The position numbers were made by a program, and so were the translations under genes. A stretch of DNA of 64,000 nt from JAFDZV01 sp035549015 (GTDB lineage: Bacteria; Bacteroidota; Ignavibacteria; OLB7). A model generated the notes under the pieces. It made no database searches, was not told the origin of the DNA, and worked only from the letters and a program-made list of their open reading frames with translations. Location of the stretch: NCBI GenBank assembly GCA_035549015.1, contig DASZRW010000007.1, forward strand, positions 33,802 through 97,801, given 5' to 3'. This document shows positions 26,947-36,005 of the stretch, piece after piece; within the stretch, counting starts at the first letter, position 1; each line of letters opens with the position of its first letter.

Positions 26947-28359
26947 CGGGAGCCTGTGCAGTCGAGGTGCGACATCGGCGAGTTGCGATGGTGAAGATAG
27001 CCAGGTGAAGCATTCGCGCGGGCGGTGCCGGATCGGTGAGCCGCTGCATGCCCGGTGGTTGGTGCCGGATGTGACCGGCGTATGAAGCGGGCGGGCGCAC
27101 TCCCCTGCCGCGGGCGCATCCTGTAAGATCGAGGGATCTTGCGACGCTGGCGCGCCCGCAGTCAGGGAATTGCGGCTGCAATCGGAGCGGCAGGCGTTCA
27201 ACTCCGGATTTCGGAGTGAGCGCTCGCGCTCCGTTCGCAGCATGGGCAGTAGATCGTTCGGAAGGGAGAGGATCGTCGGCCGTGCATGGAGGGAACGTGG
27301 GGCCGGGCTTACGATGAATCGATGCCGCGTGCTGCGGCATCGGGATGCGCCAGTGCGGAGACGCGTTTCGTACCAGGGAGGTTCACGGGGGCGGGGCGGG
27401 ATGCAGCGGCATCACAGGCTGCCGGTAGCCGCACAACGCAATGCCGGTTGCATGCGTTGCCGGGTCGCGGTTGAAGAATGCGCGCAGCCATCATGCGGGC
27501 ATGTGGCCGCTGCGCCGCGACGTTTGCGGATTGGCGGCAGATATCGGGGGGAATGGAGCGGAGAGAGTTGGAACGGTCCGTCGGTACGCGCAGAGCTCCG
27601 GCCGCATGGGTGCCTCCGCGGCATTTCACGCAGCATGCCCCTTCATCGACCGGCATTGCACGCGGTGGGCGTATCCCGATCGTCTGCGGCCGTAGCATGT
27701 GGGTGAGGTTCACCATGAGACTGCTGTAGCCGGGTGAGATCGAAGAGAGTGAACGCTCGACATCCCGCGCGGAGCACCATGCGGGCGGTGTCCGCGGGAG
27801 AGTCAGTAACGGAGCTTCCTCCATGGGGTACTGCCGGGACCTCCTTCGAATAAAGGGGCGCAGCCTGTCCTTGGACGTGAGCCAATGGGATGTCGAAGCA
27901 TCCGCCTCGCGATCCCAACGGTGCCGTTTGCTGCCACGGACGAACCTCCAGACGAATGTGAATCCGGCCGGAGATCAATCACATCATGAGTTGCACAGCA
28001 CGTGTGTTGAACCTGGCTGCATGCGGGCCGCAGGGGAATCCGGACCCCCGTGAACGGCGTTCAAAGAGCTGAAGGTGATATGGCTGGCCCCGGCGGCAAT
28101 CGAAGGGTGTGTGATTGCTCGGCGTGCCGGAACTCCGGGTGCTCTCCTTCGGTCTGCAATCCTTGCCGGGAGCCACCCATGGAGAAAGAGCAACCTATCT
28201 ACGAGGTATCGGCGTGGATGGATTTCGCGACCCAAAAAAGTTTGTGGGTGATGAATGCGAAGCGGCCGTCCAGCGTATGAAGCATGGACGGCCGCATTTC
28301 AGAGCGGGCGGGCCGATCGCCGCCGAGCGCCGGAGGCCTTGGGCCGAACGCCGGGAGTC
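26947..28359. other. 1.4 kb gene-free stretch
   Basis: This is the longest non-coding stretch in the window. Open frames up to 178 codons exist on both strands, but all are Arg/Cys/His/Pro-rich with no signal peptide, motif or consistent codon bias. They look like the by-products of high GC. It contains small inverted repeats near 27201-27233 (ACTCCG/CGGAGT and around GAGCGCTC) and the terminator at 28262-28295. It could be a decayed gene, but I cannot identify one. Confidence 0.5.
28262..28295 (-). terminator. terminator-like hairpin of the porin gene
   Basis: Perfect 10-bp stem GCGGCCGTCC / GGACGGCCGC with a 14-base loop, 64 bases beyond the porin stop. Confidence 0.6.
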
Positions 28360-29613
28360 TTAGAAGGAGACGGTCATCATGCCGAATCCCCAGGTGACGG
28401 TCTTCCGGCCAGGCAGCAGATACCGGTCGGGATCACCATCGAGCACGGCGAAACCGCAGGTGAAGTTGAATGCCTTCACCGGCGTGTAGTTGATCGTCAG
28501 GTCCAGTTCCTTGCCGATCGCCTTCGAGGTAGTGGAGGGAAGATTGGCGAAGATCTCCTTCGGGTCGCTCATCGTGGAGAGGAGATGCAGGTCCGCACCG
28601 ATGCGCGTGTTCGCCCAGGGGATAACGGAGATCTGCACGAACGGATCGCTGAGCCCGAGATCCTGCCGCTGCGTGGTGTTGTCCACCAGATCCAGGTGGC
28701 CATAGAAGCGATGGTTTGTGCCGTAGAGCGTGTTGAAGGCGCCGAAGCCGTTGGGATCGTTGGCCTTCAGGCCGGAGAGCATGTCGAAGCCGAGACCGAT
28801 GCGGAGGTTCGCGGCGCTCTTCAGTGTGTAGCCGGCACGCAGGCCAACCAGCGATGCCGCGATGGTCCGGTCCGGTGCGCCCTTGCGGATGTGCATGCCG
28901 AACTGGTATGCGCCGTCGACTTCGAAGTCGAGATCGTCCACGGAGCCGTTCACGTACGCTCCGGCGGTGTGCCGGTTGTCGCGCGTGGTATCGTTGCCGG
29001 GGGAGTCGAAGATGTAGAACAACTGGGCGTTGGTTGTTCCCTTCACCGGCTTCCATGTGCCCCACAGGCCGGAGACGATGGCATCGCGATGATAGTCCGG
29101 TGTGTTCGGATAGCGTGCAAGCGCGGCGCCGAACGCATCCACGCGGATGTCGCCGCTGGTAACCGATGCCATCGCGCCATCGAACGACTGCCCGGTATTG
29201 TTCCAGTCGCTGCGCCCCAGCAGGCGCTCGTTGGCATAGCTGATCACCTGGCGGCCGAGCTTCAGGCTGACCGGCGTGCCGGCGATATCCTTCACCTCGA
29301 TGTTCCCCTGGCGCAGATCGAAGTCCGGAGAACCGGTGTTGAGCGTGGTCTTCGTCTGGCCGAACGTGCGCGAGTCCTGGAATTCAACCGTGGCGGTAAG
29401 CCAGTCGTTGATGGTTGCCGTGGCCGCGAGTCTGGTGCGAAGGTAGTGGTAGACATCTACGTGAGGGTTTGCGGCGAAGGAGCGGTTGTCCGCCTCGCTT
29501 CGCTCTCGTACCTGCCCGCTGAATGTGACCGTCTGGGCTGCAAGCGGGAGTGCCGCCATGAAACACGCAATCGGTAGTGCGATTCGTGCGGCACGAAGCT
29601 GCCGTGAGAGCAT
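28360..29613 (-). CDS. alginate-export-type outer-membrane porin
   Basis: This 417-residue outer-membrane protein has a signal peptide (IACFMAALPLAAQ). The body resembles the alginate export (AlgE-like) porin domain: VTFSGQVRERSEADNRSF at the start, LRTRLAATATINDWLTATVEFQDSRTFG, then DLRQGNIEV and SLKLGRQVISYANERLLG. It ends in the strand TVTWGFGMMTVSF, with terminal Phe, as outer-membrane barrels prefer. In many Bacteroidota such genes are simply called alginate export family protein without known substrate. It is divergent from the ModA gene, sharing a 353-base regulatory region. Confidence 0.8.
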   Translation of the reverse strand: MLSRQLRAARIALPIACFMAALPLAAQTVTFSGQVRERSEADNRSFAANPHVDVYHYLRTRLAATATINDWLTATVEFQDSRTFGQTKTTLNTGSPDFDLRQGNIEVKDIAGTPVSLKLGRQVISYANERLLGRSDWNNTGQSFDGAMASVTSGDIRVDAFGAALARYPNTPDYHRDAIVSGLWGTWKPVKGTTNAQLFYIFDSPGNDTTRDNRHTAGAYVNGSVDDLDFEVDGAYQFGMHIRKGAPDRTIAASLVGLRAGYTLKSAANLRIGLGFDMLSGLKANDPNGFGAFNTLYGTNHRFYGHLDLVDNTTQRQDLGLSDPFVQISVIPWANTRIGADLHLLSTMSDPKEIFANLPSTTSKAIGKELDLTINYTPVKAFNFTCGFAVLDGDPDRYLLPGRKTVTWGFGMMTVSF

Positions 29614-29966
29614 TGGGGCTCCATTGGGATATTGGTGAACTGTGTGCCGGCATCACTGCCTGCGCCGCACTGCGCAGGCTCCCCTGGAACGCATAAGCGG
29701 GTTCGTCGGCACGAAGGTAATACAGGGGTAATGATTTCATAACATCCCGGTGACGTAAAGGCGGTACTGCGTATCGTGTTGCGATATGTGCCGTGGCGTG
29801 CGGCGCAGGCCGGCCACCGCGCTCGTCGCAGGCAGCGAATGCGGGTGTGGGCGTGAGCGGTGTGAACCATCGTGCACAGGAAAGATTCTCGTGGCATGCC
29901 ATCGATGGGGGCTGTAGCTTCGGGAGCTCACGTGCAAGTCGTTTACTCAACCAAATCCCATTCCTC
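29614..29966. other. divergent intergenic region, porin/ModA
   Basis: 353 bases between divergent genes. No credible gene and no exact TAnnTTTG element were seen on either strand. A short inverted pair (AGCT..AGCT) lies about 30 bases before the ModA start. Confidence 0.4.
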
Positions 29967-30761
29967 ATGAGCAGAGTACGCTGTCTGATTGCGCTGGTAT
30001 CGGTTGCCGCCGTTCTTCTCGGAGCCTGTTCGCAATCCGCCTACGAGGGGAGTGCCGGGCAGGTGCGCAAGGAAATGATTGTGTATGCCGCCGCCTCGCT
30101 CAAGGATGCGTTTACCGAACTTGGCAGGGAGGTGGAGAAGCAGGATTCCACCGTGAAGGTGACGTTCAGTTTCGGAGCATCGAATCTGCTGGAGCGTCAG
30201 ATCGAACAAGGCGCGCCTGCCGATGTGTTCGCCTCCGCAGCAATGGACGTGATGGACAGCGCGCAGGCGAAGGGAACGCTGGTGGATGGAACCCGCCGCG
30301 TGTTCGCGGGCAACACGCTGGTGGTGATTGCGCCGAAGGGGAGCGCGCCGATTGCATCGCTGGACGCCATCGCCGATGCACGCTACAGGCACGTTGCGGT
30401 TGCCTCGCCCGGTGTTCCCGTGCGGAAATATTCGGAGGAGGCGCTGCGCAGGCAGGGAGTGTGGGATCGCATCACGGACCGCATGGTGTTCGGAGAAAAT
30501 GTGCGGCAGGTGGTGGACTACGTTGTCTCCGGCTCCGCCGACATCGGCCTCGTCTACTCCACCGATGCGCAGCAGTTCAGGGGGCAGGTGGTGACCGTTC
30601 TGACGGTGGACCAGGCGCTCTACAAGCCGGTGACCTATCCGGTGGCGGTTATCAGGAGCGGCCGCAATCGCGCCGGCGCCGATTCGTTCATGCGCGTGCT
30701 GGCAAGCCCGCGCGGCACGGAGATCCTTCACAATTACGGATTCCCGACGCCGGGCCATTGA
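29967..30761 (+). CDS. modA: molybdate ABC transporter substrate-binding lipoprotein
   Basis: ModA binds molybdate or tungstate in the periplasm and delivers it to ModBC. The 264-residue protein has lipobox LLGAC (Cys21). The ModA fold shows IVYAAASLKDAFTELG at the N-terminus, FSFGASNLLERQIEQGAPADVFASA, NTLVVIAP, and GSADIGLVYSTDA in the second lobe, then YPVAVI. No modB or modC lies downstream: a terminator follows at once. Flanking genes are an outer-membrane porin (divergent) and a TonB-dependent receptor (convergent). Confidence 0.92.
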   Translation: MSRVRCLIALVSVAAVLLGACSQSAYEGSAGQVRKEMIVYAAASLKDAFTELGREVEKQDSTVKVTFSFGASNLLERQIEQGAPADVFASAAMDVMDSAQAKGTLVDGTRRVFAGNTLVVIAPKGSAPIASLDAIADARYRHVAVASPGVPVRKYSEEALRRQGVWDRITDRMVFGENVRQVVDYVVSGSADIGLVYSTDAQQFRGQVVTVLTVDQALYKPVTYPVAVIRSGRNRAGADSFMRVLASPRGTEILHNYGFPTPGH

Positions 30762-30820
30762 GCCGGGGCGCTCGTTCCGCGATGCGACGGGACTTCCCGC
30801 TTGCTGCATCGCCAGCCCAT

Positions 30821-30858
30821 AACGAAACGGCCCGGCATGCATGCCGGGCCTTTTCGTT
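30821..30858. terminator. strong bidirectional terminator
   Basis: An inverted repeat of 19 + 19 bases, AACGAAACGGCCCGGCATG and its complement with a single mismatch, between convergent modA and the TonB receptor. Confidence 0.85.
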
Positions 30859-30896
30859 CGTCACCATCCGGTTGCGGGCCGGGGCGCTCGCGGGCG

Positions 30897-33416
30897 CTAC
30901 AGTCCTGCCTCGATGCGAATCGCAAGCGTGCGCGGCGTGCCGAAGTGCGTGCCGCCGAACGACGACTCGAACTTGTAGAGATATGGTGTATCGAGCACGT
31001 TGATCGCCGTGAGCGTGACGCGGGCGTTGGCGCCGGTGAGCGCGCGCAGATCGATGCCGGCGGCGAGATCGAACGTCACGTGCGGCGCCCCGGACTTGTC
31101 CGGTGAGCCGGGCATGTCGGACTCCAGCGAGAGGAGATCGATCACGTCATCGGAATAGCCGCGGCGGCGAAGCTCGACGCGCGACTGCTCGGCATCCAGG
31201 CCGTTGCCGTTCTTGTCCGTGAGGTCGAACGGAAGGCCGGAATCGAAGCGGCCGCCGAGCGTGGCGAAGATGCCGTACGGCGCCTGGTAGCTGATCTCCA
31301 TCGCGGCCGTGGCAAGCTGGTTGTGCTCCGTGTTGAACGCATCCTCGCCCGCGAACGGATGGGAGTAGTTCTTCCCCTCCTCACCAAGGATAAGGCCCGC
31401 GGCAACCGGCGAGCTGCCGTCATCCGGCTTCAGCCCCATCGCCGTTCCTGCTGCCACCGACAGGAATCCCGAGAAGTGATTCCAGTCGCGCATGGCAAGG
31501 CGCAGCTCTCCGCCGGCAACGAGGCCCTGCTTCAGGTTCACCGGGAAGATGATGCCGGAGTTCCCGAGCTCCACCTTCACGATGAAGTTGTCGATCATCT
31601 TTCCATATCCCGACACATCGAGCGTCAGGTTGTCGTTCAGGCGGTAGCTTGCTCCCACCTCGAGGTTGTGCGAGGTCTCGCTCTGCACGCTGGTTGGCGT
31701 TGTTCCCTGCTCCTCCGCGGTGAGGATGCGCGCCTCGTTGGAGCTGGAGACGAGCACGTTCTCCACCGGCGCCTGCATCATGATCCGGTTGTAGCTGCCG
31801 AAGAGAACCAGATCGTCGTTCAGCGCATAGTTCACGCCAAGCCGCGGCGAGATGCCGCTCTCGCGCTGGAGCAGATCGAACACGTCGTAGCGAATGCCGA
31901 CGTTCACCGTCCAGCGATCCCAGGCAACCTGGTCCTGCGCATAGGCGAAGAAACTGGTGCCGGTCTGCGAGCGGTCCACGAGGAACGGATGCCCGCCCTG
32001 GGTGATGTCGTACGGGCGATAGCGAAGGTCGCCGCCAGAGCTGTCCGGATTGGAGAGATTGGGATTGGTCACAGCGAAGGTGAAGAACTCGCTGAGCGGA
32101 TAGGACTCGCCGCCGACGCCCACCTTGACGTTGTGCTGCAGGTTCATCCAGCCCATGCATGCGGAGTACTCCGCCTGCGCACCGCGCACATCGTTGGTGC
32201 GCTTTCCGCCGATGAAGAACTTCTCGTTCTCGGCAACGGCCTGGGCGGAGTCCGCGGCCGACGAGATTCTGGAAAGCCCGCCACTGGTGAACTCTGCCGT
32301 GGCGTGCCGTGTATACCCGAGCACGCTCAGCAGCGCGTTCTCCCCCAGCTCCAGGTTGAGCCGCGCGCCGAACAGATAGTCGTTCATGTCCTGCTGCTGA
32401 TCCTGCGCCGGCGTCCGCACCGTCATGTTCGGAACCTGATAGAGCGTGTGGTTGTACCCGCCAAGCAGATCGATGTCGAAGCCCGATGCGGGGACGATAT
32501 CGAACTTCCCGAAGAAGTGCCCGGCGTCCCCCTTGTCATGAATCGGATCGCCGGACGTGATCGGGTCCAGATAGCGATCGGAGTGGCTCAGCGAGCCGGC
32601 CAGGTACATGCCTCCCCAGCCGCCGATGTTGCCGCCACACTCCAGGCCGGCCTCGCGCGTCGAGAACGAGCCCGCCGATCCGCTGGCGCCGATGAAGAAG
32701 GGGCGGTCGAAACCGGACTTGGTGGTGATCGCCATCACGGCGCTCGTGGCGCGCCCGTACTCGGCATTCAATCCGCCGGTCTGAACGTCCACCGTCTTGA
32801 TCAGGTTTGCGCTGAACAGGCTGGAGTAGACGCGGGTCATGTTGGCGGTGACGGGGATGCCGTCGATGATATACTGCAACTGCGCATCCTCGCCGCGCAC
32901 GTGCAGGCGGCCATCCTCATCCGGAACTACGCCCGGCGTGGAGAGGAGCACGGCCTCGATCCCTTTCTCGCTGGATGCCTTCGGGAGCGCCGCGATATCC
33001 GCGGCCGTGTAGAACGTATGCGCCCCGGTCTTGATGCGGTCCAGCGGATCGCGCTCCGCCGAGACGGTCACCTCGCGTCCCGATACGCGCCGGATCGAGT
33101 CGATGGTAACCATAATCGGAACGCCGGAGGATACCACGACATGCTGTTCGGCAAGCACCGTTGTGTCCAGCACCAGGCGCAGAATGTAGCGTGCGAACGG
33201 AACGTCCTGCAGTTGAAATGCGCCGTTGGCGTCCGGACGGGCCTCCTGCACGACCGAGCGGGATGTTGTCTCCAGCAGCAGGATGCGGGCGGTCTTCTGG
33301 CCGGCCGGCAGCTTCTCGCGAATGGTGCCGGAGATGGAGCCCACCGAGTGCTGCGCGAGCGCCGTGGAAGAGGAGAGCACCAGCAGGAGTGCAACGAGGT
33401 GACGTGATCGGATCAT
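30897..33416 (-). CDS. TonB-dependent outer-membrane receptor
   Basis: This 839-residue receptor has a signal peptide (LLLVLSSSTALAQ). A carboxypeptidase-regulatory-like beta domain (about 25-105) precedes the plug (about 125-240) with GIEAVLLSTPGVVPDEDGRLHVRG, YIIDGIPV and GGLNAEYGRATSAVM. The rest is a 22-strand barrel. Such receptors import metal chelates, vitamins or glycans using TonB energy. It lacks an adjacent SusD, so a glycan SusCD pair is unlikely. The end RTLAIRIEAGL is not the usual aromatic terminus. Its substrate is not evident; proximity to modA is suggestive only. Confidence 0.9.
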   Translation of the reverse strand: MIRSRHLVALLLVLSSSTALAQHSVGSISGTIREKLPAGQKTARILLLETTSRSVVQEARPDANGAFQLQDVPFARYILRLVLDTTVLAEQHVVVSSGVPIMVTIDSIRRVSGREVTVSAERDPLDRIKTGAHTFYTAADIAALPKASSEKGIEAVLLSTPGVVPDEDGRLHVRGEDAQLQYIIDGIPVTANMTRVYSSLFSANLIKTVDVQTGGLNAEYGRATSAVMAITTKSGFDRPFFIGASGSAGSFSTREAGLECGGNIGGWGGMYLAGSLSHSDRYLDPITSGDPIHDKGDAGHFFGKFDIVPASGFDIDLLGGYNHTLYQVPNMTVRTPAQDQQQDMNDYLFGARLNLELGENALLSVLGYTRHATAEFTSGGLSRISSAADSAQAVAENEKFFIGGKRTNDVRGAQAEYSACMGWMNLQHNVKVGVGGESYPLSEFFTFAVTNPNLSNPDSSGGDLRYRPYDITQGGHPFLVDRSQTGTSFFAYAQDQVAWDRWTVNVGIRYDVFDLLQRESGISPRLGVNYALNDDLVLFGSYNRIMMQAPVENVLVSSSNEARILTAEEQGTTPTSVQSETSHNLEVGASYRLNDNLTLDVSGYGKMIDNFIVKVELGNSGIIFPVNLKQGLVAGGELRLAMRDWNHFSGFLSVAAGTAMGLKPDDGSSPVAAGLILGEEGKNYSHPFAGEDAFNTEHNQLATAAMEISYQAPYGIFATLGGRFDSGLPFDLTDKNGNGLDAEQSRVELRRRGYSDDVIDLLSLESDMPGSPDKSGAPHVTFDLAAGIDLRALTGANARVTLTAINVLDTPYLYKFESSFGGTHFGTPRTLAIRIEAGL

Positions 33417-33513
33417 GGGGCAGAGGTCTGAAATTTGTGAATCAGGGATGAGGGAAATGAAATCTACGAAGGGGGCGGCTCAACAGCCAGCCAAACTTCG
33501 TCCGCGCTGCGTG

Positions 33514-33544
33514 TTGCCTCACGAACGCACAGCGCGTAGGTTCG
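33514..33544 (+). promoter_or_regulatory. candidate promoter of the AlkA-type gene
   Basis: TTG (33514-33516), 20-base spacer, TAGGTTCG (33537-33544): one mismatch from TAnnTTTG. It lies 29 bases before the ATG at 33573. Confidence 0.45.
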
Positions 33545-33572
33545 ATGAATTTTTCACGCAGGAGAAGAAGAA

Positions 33573-34226
33573 ATGCCGAACGTCGCAGGAGCCAGGATGA
33601 GCCGGAAACGCCGGCTGGAACTGTTGCAGGAGGAGGTGGCAAAGGGAGCGCGTCTGCTTGCGCGCCGCGATCCGTTGATTCGTCCACTGGTGCGCGAGCA
33701 CGGCCTTCCAACGTTCGAGCCGCACGACGATTATTTCGATACGCTGGTGGATTCCGTGATAAGCCAGCAGATCAGCGGTGCGGCGGCGGCGAGCATTCTG
33801 CGCCGGCTGAGAGCTGCGCTCGGCGGAGGTTTCGATCCCGGGACGATCATGCAGGTTCCGGACGAGCTGATTCGCGGGGCCGGGGTATCTCCCCAGAAGC
33901 TGGGCTATCTCCGGTCGCTGGCAGAGCATGTGGTCGACGGCCGCCTGCAGTTGAAGCGCATCGCCGAGCTGCCGGATGAAGAAGTGATAACGGAGCTGAT
34001 CGATGTAAAGGGGATCGGCATCTGGACCGTCCACATGTTCATGATCTTCTCGCTCGGCCGGCTGGACGTTCTTCCCACGGGCGATCTGGGGGTGAAGCGG
34101 GGCGTGCAGAACCTGTACGGATATCCGGCGCTTCCAACCCCGAAGCAGGTGGAGGAGGTTGCCGGGCGGAACGGCTGGGCGCCGTACCGCTCCATCGCCT
34201 CCTGGTACATGTGGCGTGCAGCATAG
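33573..34226 (+). CDS. AlkA-type DNA-3-methyladenine glycosylase
   Basis: This HhH-GPD superfamily base-excision glycosylase removes alkylated purines. The 217 residues include the segment DYFDTLVDSVISQQISGAAA, the helix-hairpin-helix LIDVKGIGIWTVHMFMIF, and the catalytic Asp in LPTGDLGVKRG. No iron-sulfur cysteine loop is present, as expected for the AlkA/MAG group. An internal start at 33597 (MSRKRR) is also possible. It complements the AlkD-like gene at 21552, so the cell has two alkylation-repair glycosylases in one neighbourhood. Confidence 0.9.
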   Translation: MPNVAGARMSRKRRLELLQEEVAKGARLLARRDPLIRPLVREHGLPTFEPHDDYFDTLVDSVISQQISGAAAASILRRLRAALGGGFDPGTIMQVPDELIRGAGVSPQKLGYLRSLAEHVVDGRLQLKRIAELPDEEVITELIDVKGIGIWTVHMFMIFSLGRLDVLPTGDLGVKRGVQNLYGYPALPTPKQVEEVAGRNGWAPYRSIASWYMWRAA

Positions 34227-34285
34227 CATGGCCGTTGTTTCGTTGCTCGCCGACCCTGGCCGGCTGGAGCGCCGTTGCGAAGCCC

Positions 34286-34320
34286 GGGCACCCGATGCCG
34301 GGCACCCGATGCCGGGTGCC
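34286..34320. repeat. 14-bp tandem duplication forming a hairpin
   Basis: GGGCACCCGATGCC occurs twice in tandem (34286-34299, 34300-34313) followed by GGGTGCC. The second copy plus tail forms the stem GGCACCC/GGGTGCC (34301-34320). It may end transcription of the glycosylase gene. Confidence 0.6.
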
Positions 34321-34506
34321 GCCGCGGGAAAGGAGCCCTTGGCAGCAACGGCGTCGGCCCCACGGCCGCGTTTGTTTCACGAGGCGAACTCATACTATCT
34401 TCACCCTATCATGGATGATCCATTATCTGCAGGGCGCCTTCGGGCGCCTCGTGCTTCCGGTTATCGAAGTCCGTCCCACACATCAGGGGAGGCGTGAGCT
34501 TCGCGC

Positions 34507-35874
34507 ATGGATGATCCGATACTCGGCATAATCGTTACCGTGCTGCTCGTGGCGGCCAATGCGTTCTTCGTTGCAGCGGAGTTCGCAATCGTGAAGGTGC
34601 GGTCCTCGCAGATTGAACTGCGGGCGCAGTCGGGGGAGCGGGCGGCCAAGATGGCACAGCGGCTGATCACCCATCTGGATGAATATCTCTCCGCCACACA
34701 GCTCGGCATAACACTCGCCTCCCTCGGCCTCGGTTGGGTTGGTGAACCGATCGTTTCGAAACTGCTCATCGGCACCATGCACCTTGTGGGCATCGCTCCG
34801 AGCGACGAGCTGGCACACAGGATTGCACTCCCCGTGGCGTTCGTGGTGATCACGGCCCTCCATATCATCTTCGGCGAACTCGCGCCGAAGTCCTTCGCCA
34901 TTCAGCGCTCCGAGGGAACATCGCTGGCGATTGCATTTCCGCTGCGCGGATTCTACATCCTGTTCCGTCCGGCGATCATGTTCCTCAACTGGGTTGCCAC
35001 CGCGGTGCTGAAGACCGTTGGGCTTCAGGCGGCCAGCGAAGCGGATCATTATCATTCCGGTGAGGAGCTTCGTCTGCTGCTGGAGCAGGGGCTGGAGGGG
35101 GGAACGATCGAGGAGGCGGAGCACGAGTTGATCGAAAACGTCTTCGAGTTCGGTGATACGATCGTGAAGGAAGTGATGGTGCCGCGCACGGCGATCGTTG
35201 CGCTGGACATCTCGAAACCATCGTCCGAACTCGTGAAGTTCGTCGTGGAGGAAGGATACACGCGCATGCCGGTCTACTCCGGCTCCATCGATCACATCAT
35301 CGGTGTGGTGTATTCGAAGGACTTCATCACATTGCTCGAGCATCAGAACCTGATCATTCTGCAGGACGTACTTCGCCCGGCGTACTTCGTTCCGGAAACG
35401 AAGCTGATCTCCGAGCTGCTTCGCGAGTTTCAGCGGAACAAGGTTCAGATTGCGATCGTGGTGGATGAATTCGGCGGCACGGCCGGGCTGGTGACGATGG
35501 AGGATATCCTCGAGGAACTGGTTGGCGAAATCCAGGACGAGTACGATGAGGAGCCCGCCGAGGTGGAGCGCGTGGAGGAGGGCTGCTACATCGTGGACGC
35601 CTCGATGTCGATACCGGATCTCAACGATGCCATCGAAGGGTTCGCGCTGCCGGAGGGGGATGACTACACGACCGTCGGCGGCCTGGTGAACAAGTGGTTC
35701 GGCCGGATACCGAGCGCGAACGAGTCGCTGGAACGCGATTCCGTGCGCATGACGGTACTGAAGACGGCCGATCGCCGCATCATCCAGGTGAAGCTGGAGG
35801 ATCTGAATCGCAATCAGCCGGACAACGGCCTCAATGCCTTTGCCGACGAGGATGCGGTGGAGAGCGGCGAGTAG
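34507..35874 (+). CDS. CNNM/CorC-HlyC family membrane protein with CBS domains
   Basis: This 455-residue hemolysin-like membrane protein has an N-terminal CNNM transmembrane domain (about 1-190, with AANAFFVAAEFAIVKVR and FGELAPKSFAIQ). Two CBS domains (about 205-330) follow, then VVDEFGGTAGLVTMEDILEELVGEI and a CorC_HlyC C-terminal domain (about 345-435). Such proteins are linked to magnesium or cobalt efflux and to sodium/magnesium exchange. A short stretch resembling its first codons (ATGGATGATCC) also occurs at 34410, out of frame. Confidence 0.9.
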   Translation: MDDPILGIIVTVLLVAANAFFVAAEFAIVKVRSSQIELRAQSGERAAKMAQRLITHLDEYLSATQLGITLASLGLGWVGEPIVSKLLIGTMHLVGIAPSDELAHRIALPVAFVVITALHIIFGELAPKSFAIQRSEGTSLAIAFPLRGFYILFRPAIMFLNWVATAVLKTVGLQAASEADHYHSGEELRLLLEQGLEGGTIEEAEHELIENVFEFGDTIVKEVMVPRTAIVALDISKPSSELVKFVVEEGYTRMPVYSGSIDHIIGVVYSKDFITLLEHQNLIILQDVLRPAYFVPETKLISELLREFQRNKVQIAIVVDEFGGTAGLVTMEDILEELVGEIQDEYDEEPAEVERVEEGCYIVDASMSIPDLNDAIEGFALPEGDDYTTVGGLVNKWFGRIPSANESLERDSVRMTVLKTADRRIIQVKLEDLNRNQPDNGLNAFADEDAVESGE

Positions 35875-35920
35875 AATGCCTCGACGGGCATGCCATCACG
35901 GGAATCGAACTTCGCTTCAT

Positions 35921-35949
35921 GCCGGTGCCCGATCGCGGCAAGCACCGGC
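35921..35949 (+). terminator. terminator-like hairpin
   Basis: Stem GCCGGTGC (35921-35928) with GCACCGGC (35942-35949), between the CNNM gene and metG. Confidence 0.4.
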
Positions 35950-36005
35950 TGCACGCATGGTGCGCGGCCCTGCGACCTCTCATCAACTGACTACCGATAA
36001 CGGAT

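Noticed and set aside
27170..27824. Overlapping frames of 171 and 178 codons on opposite strands
   Set aside because: Composition is Arg/Cys/Pro-heavy on both strands, no ribosome site or motif; treated as non-coding.
34410..34506. Possible duplicated start of the CNNM gene (ATGGATGATCC at 34410)
   Set aside because: The copy is only 11 bases, out of frame with the gene at 34507 and leads into non-coding sequence.
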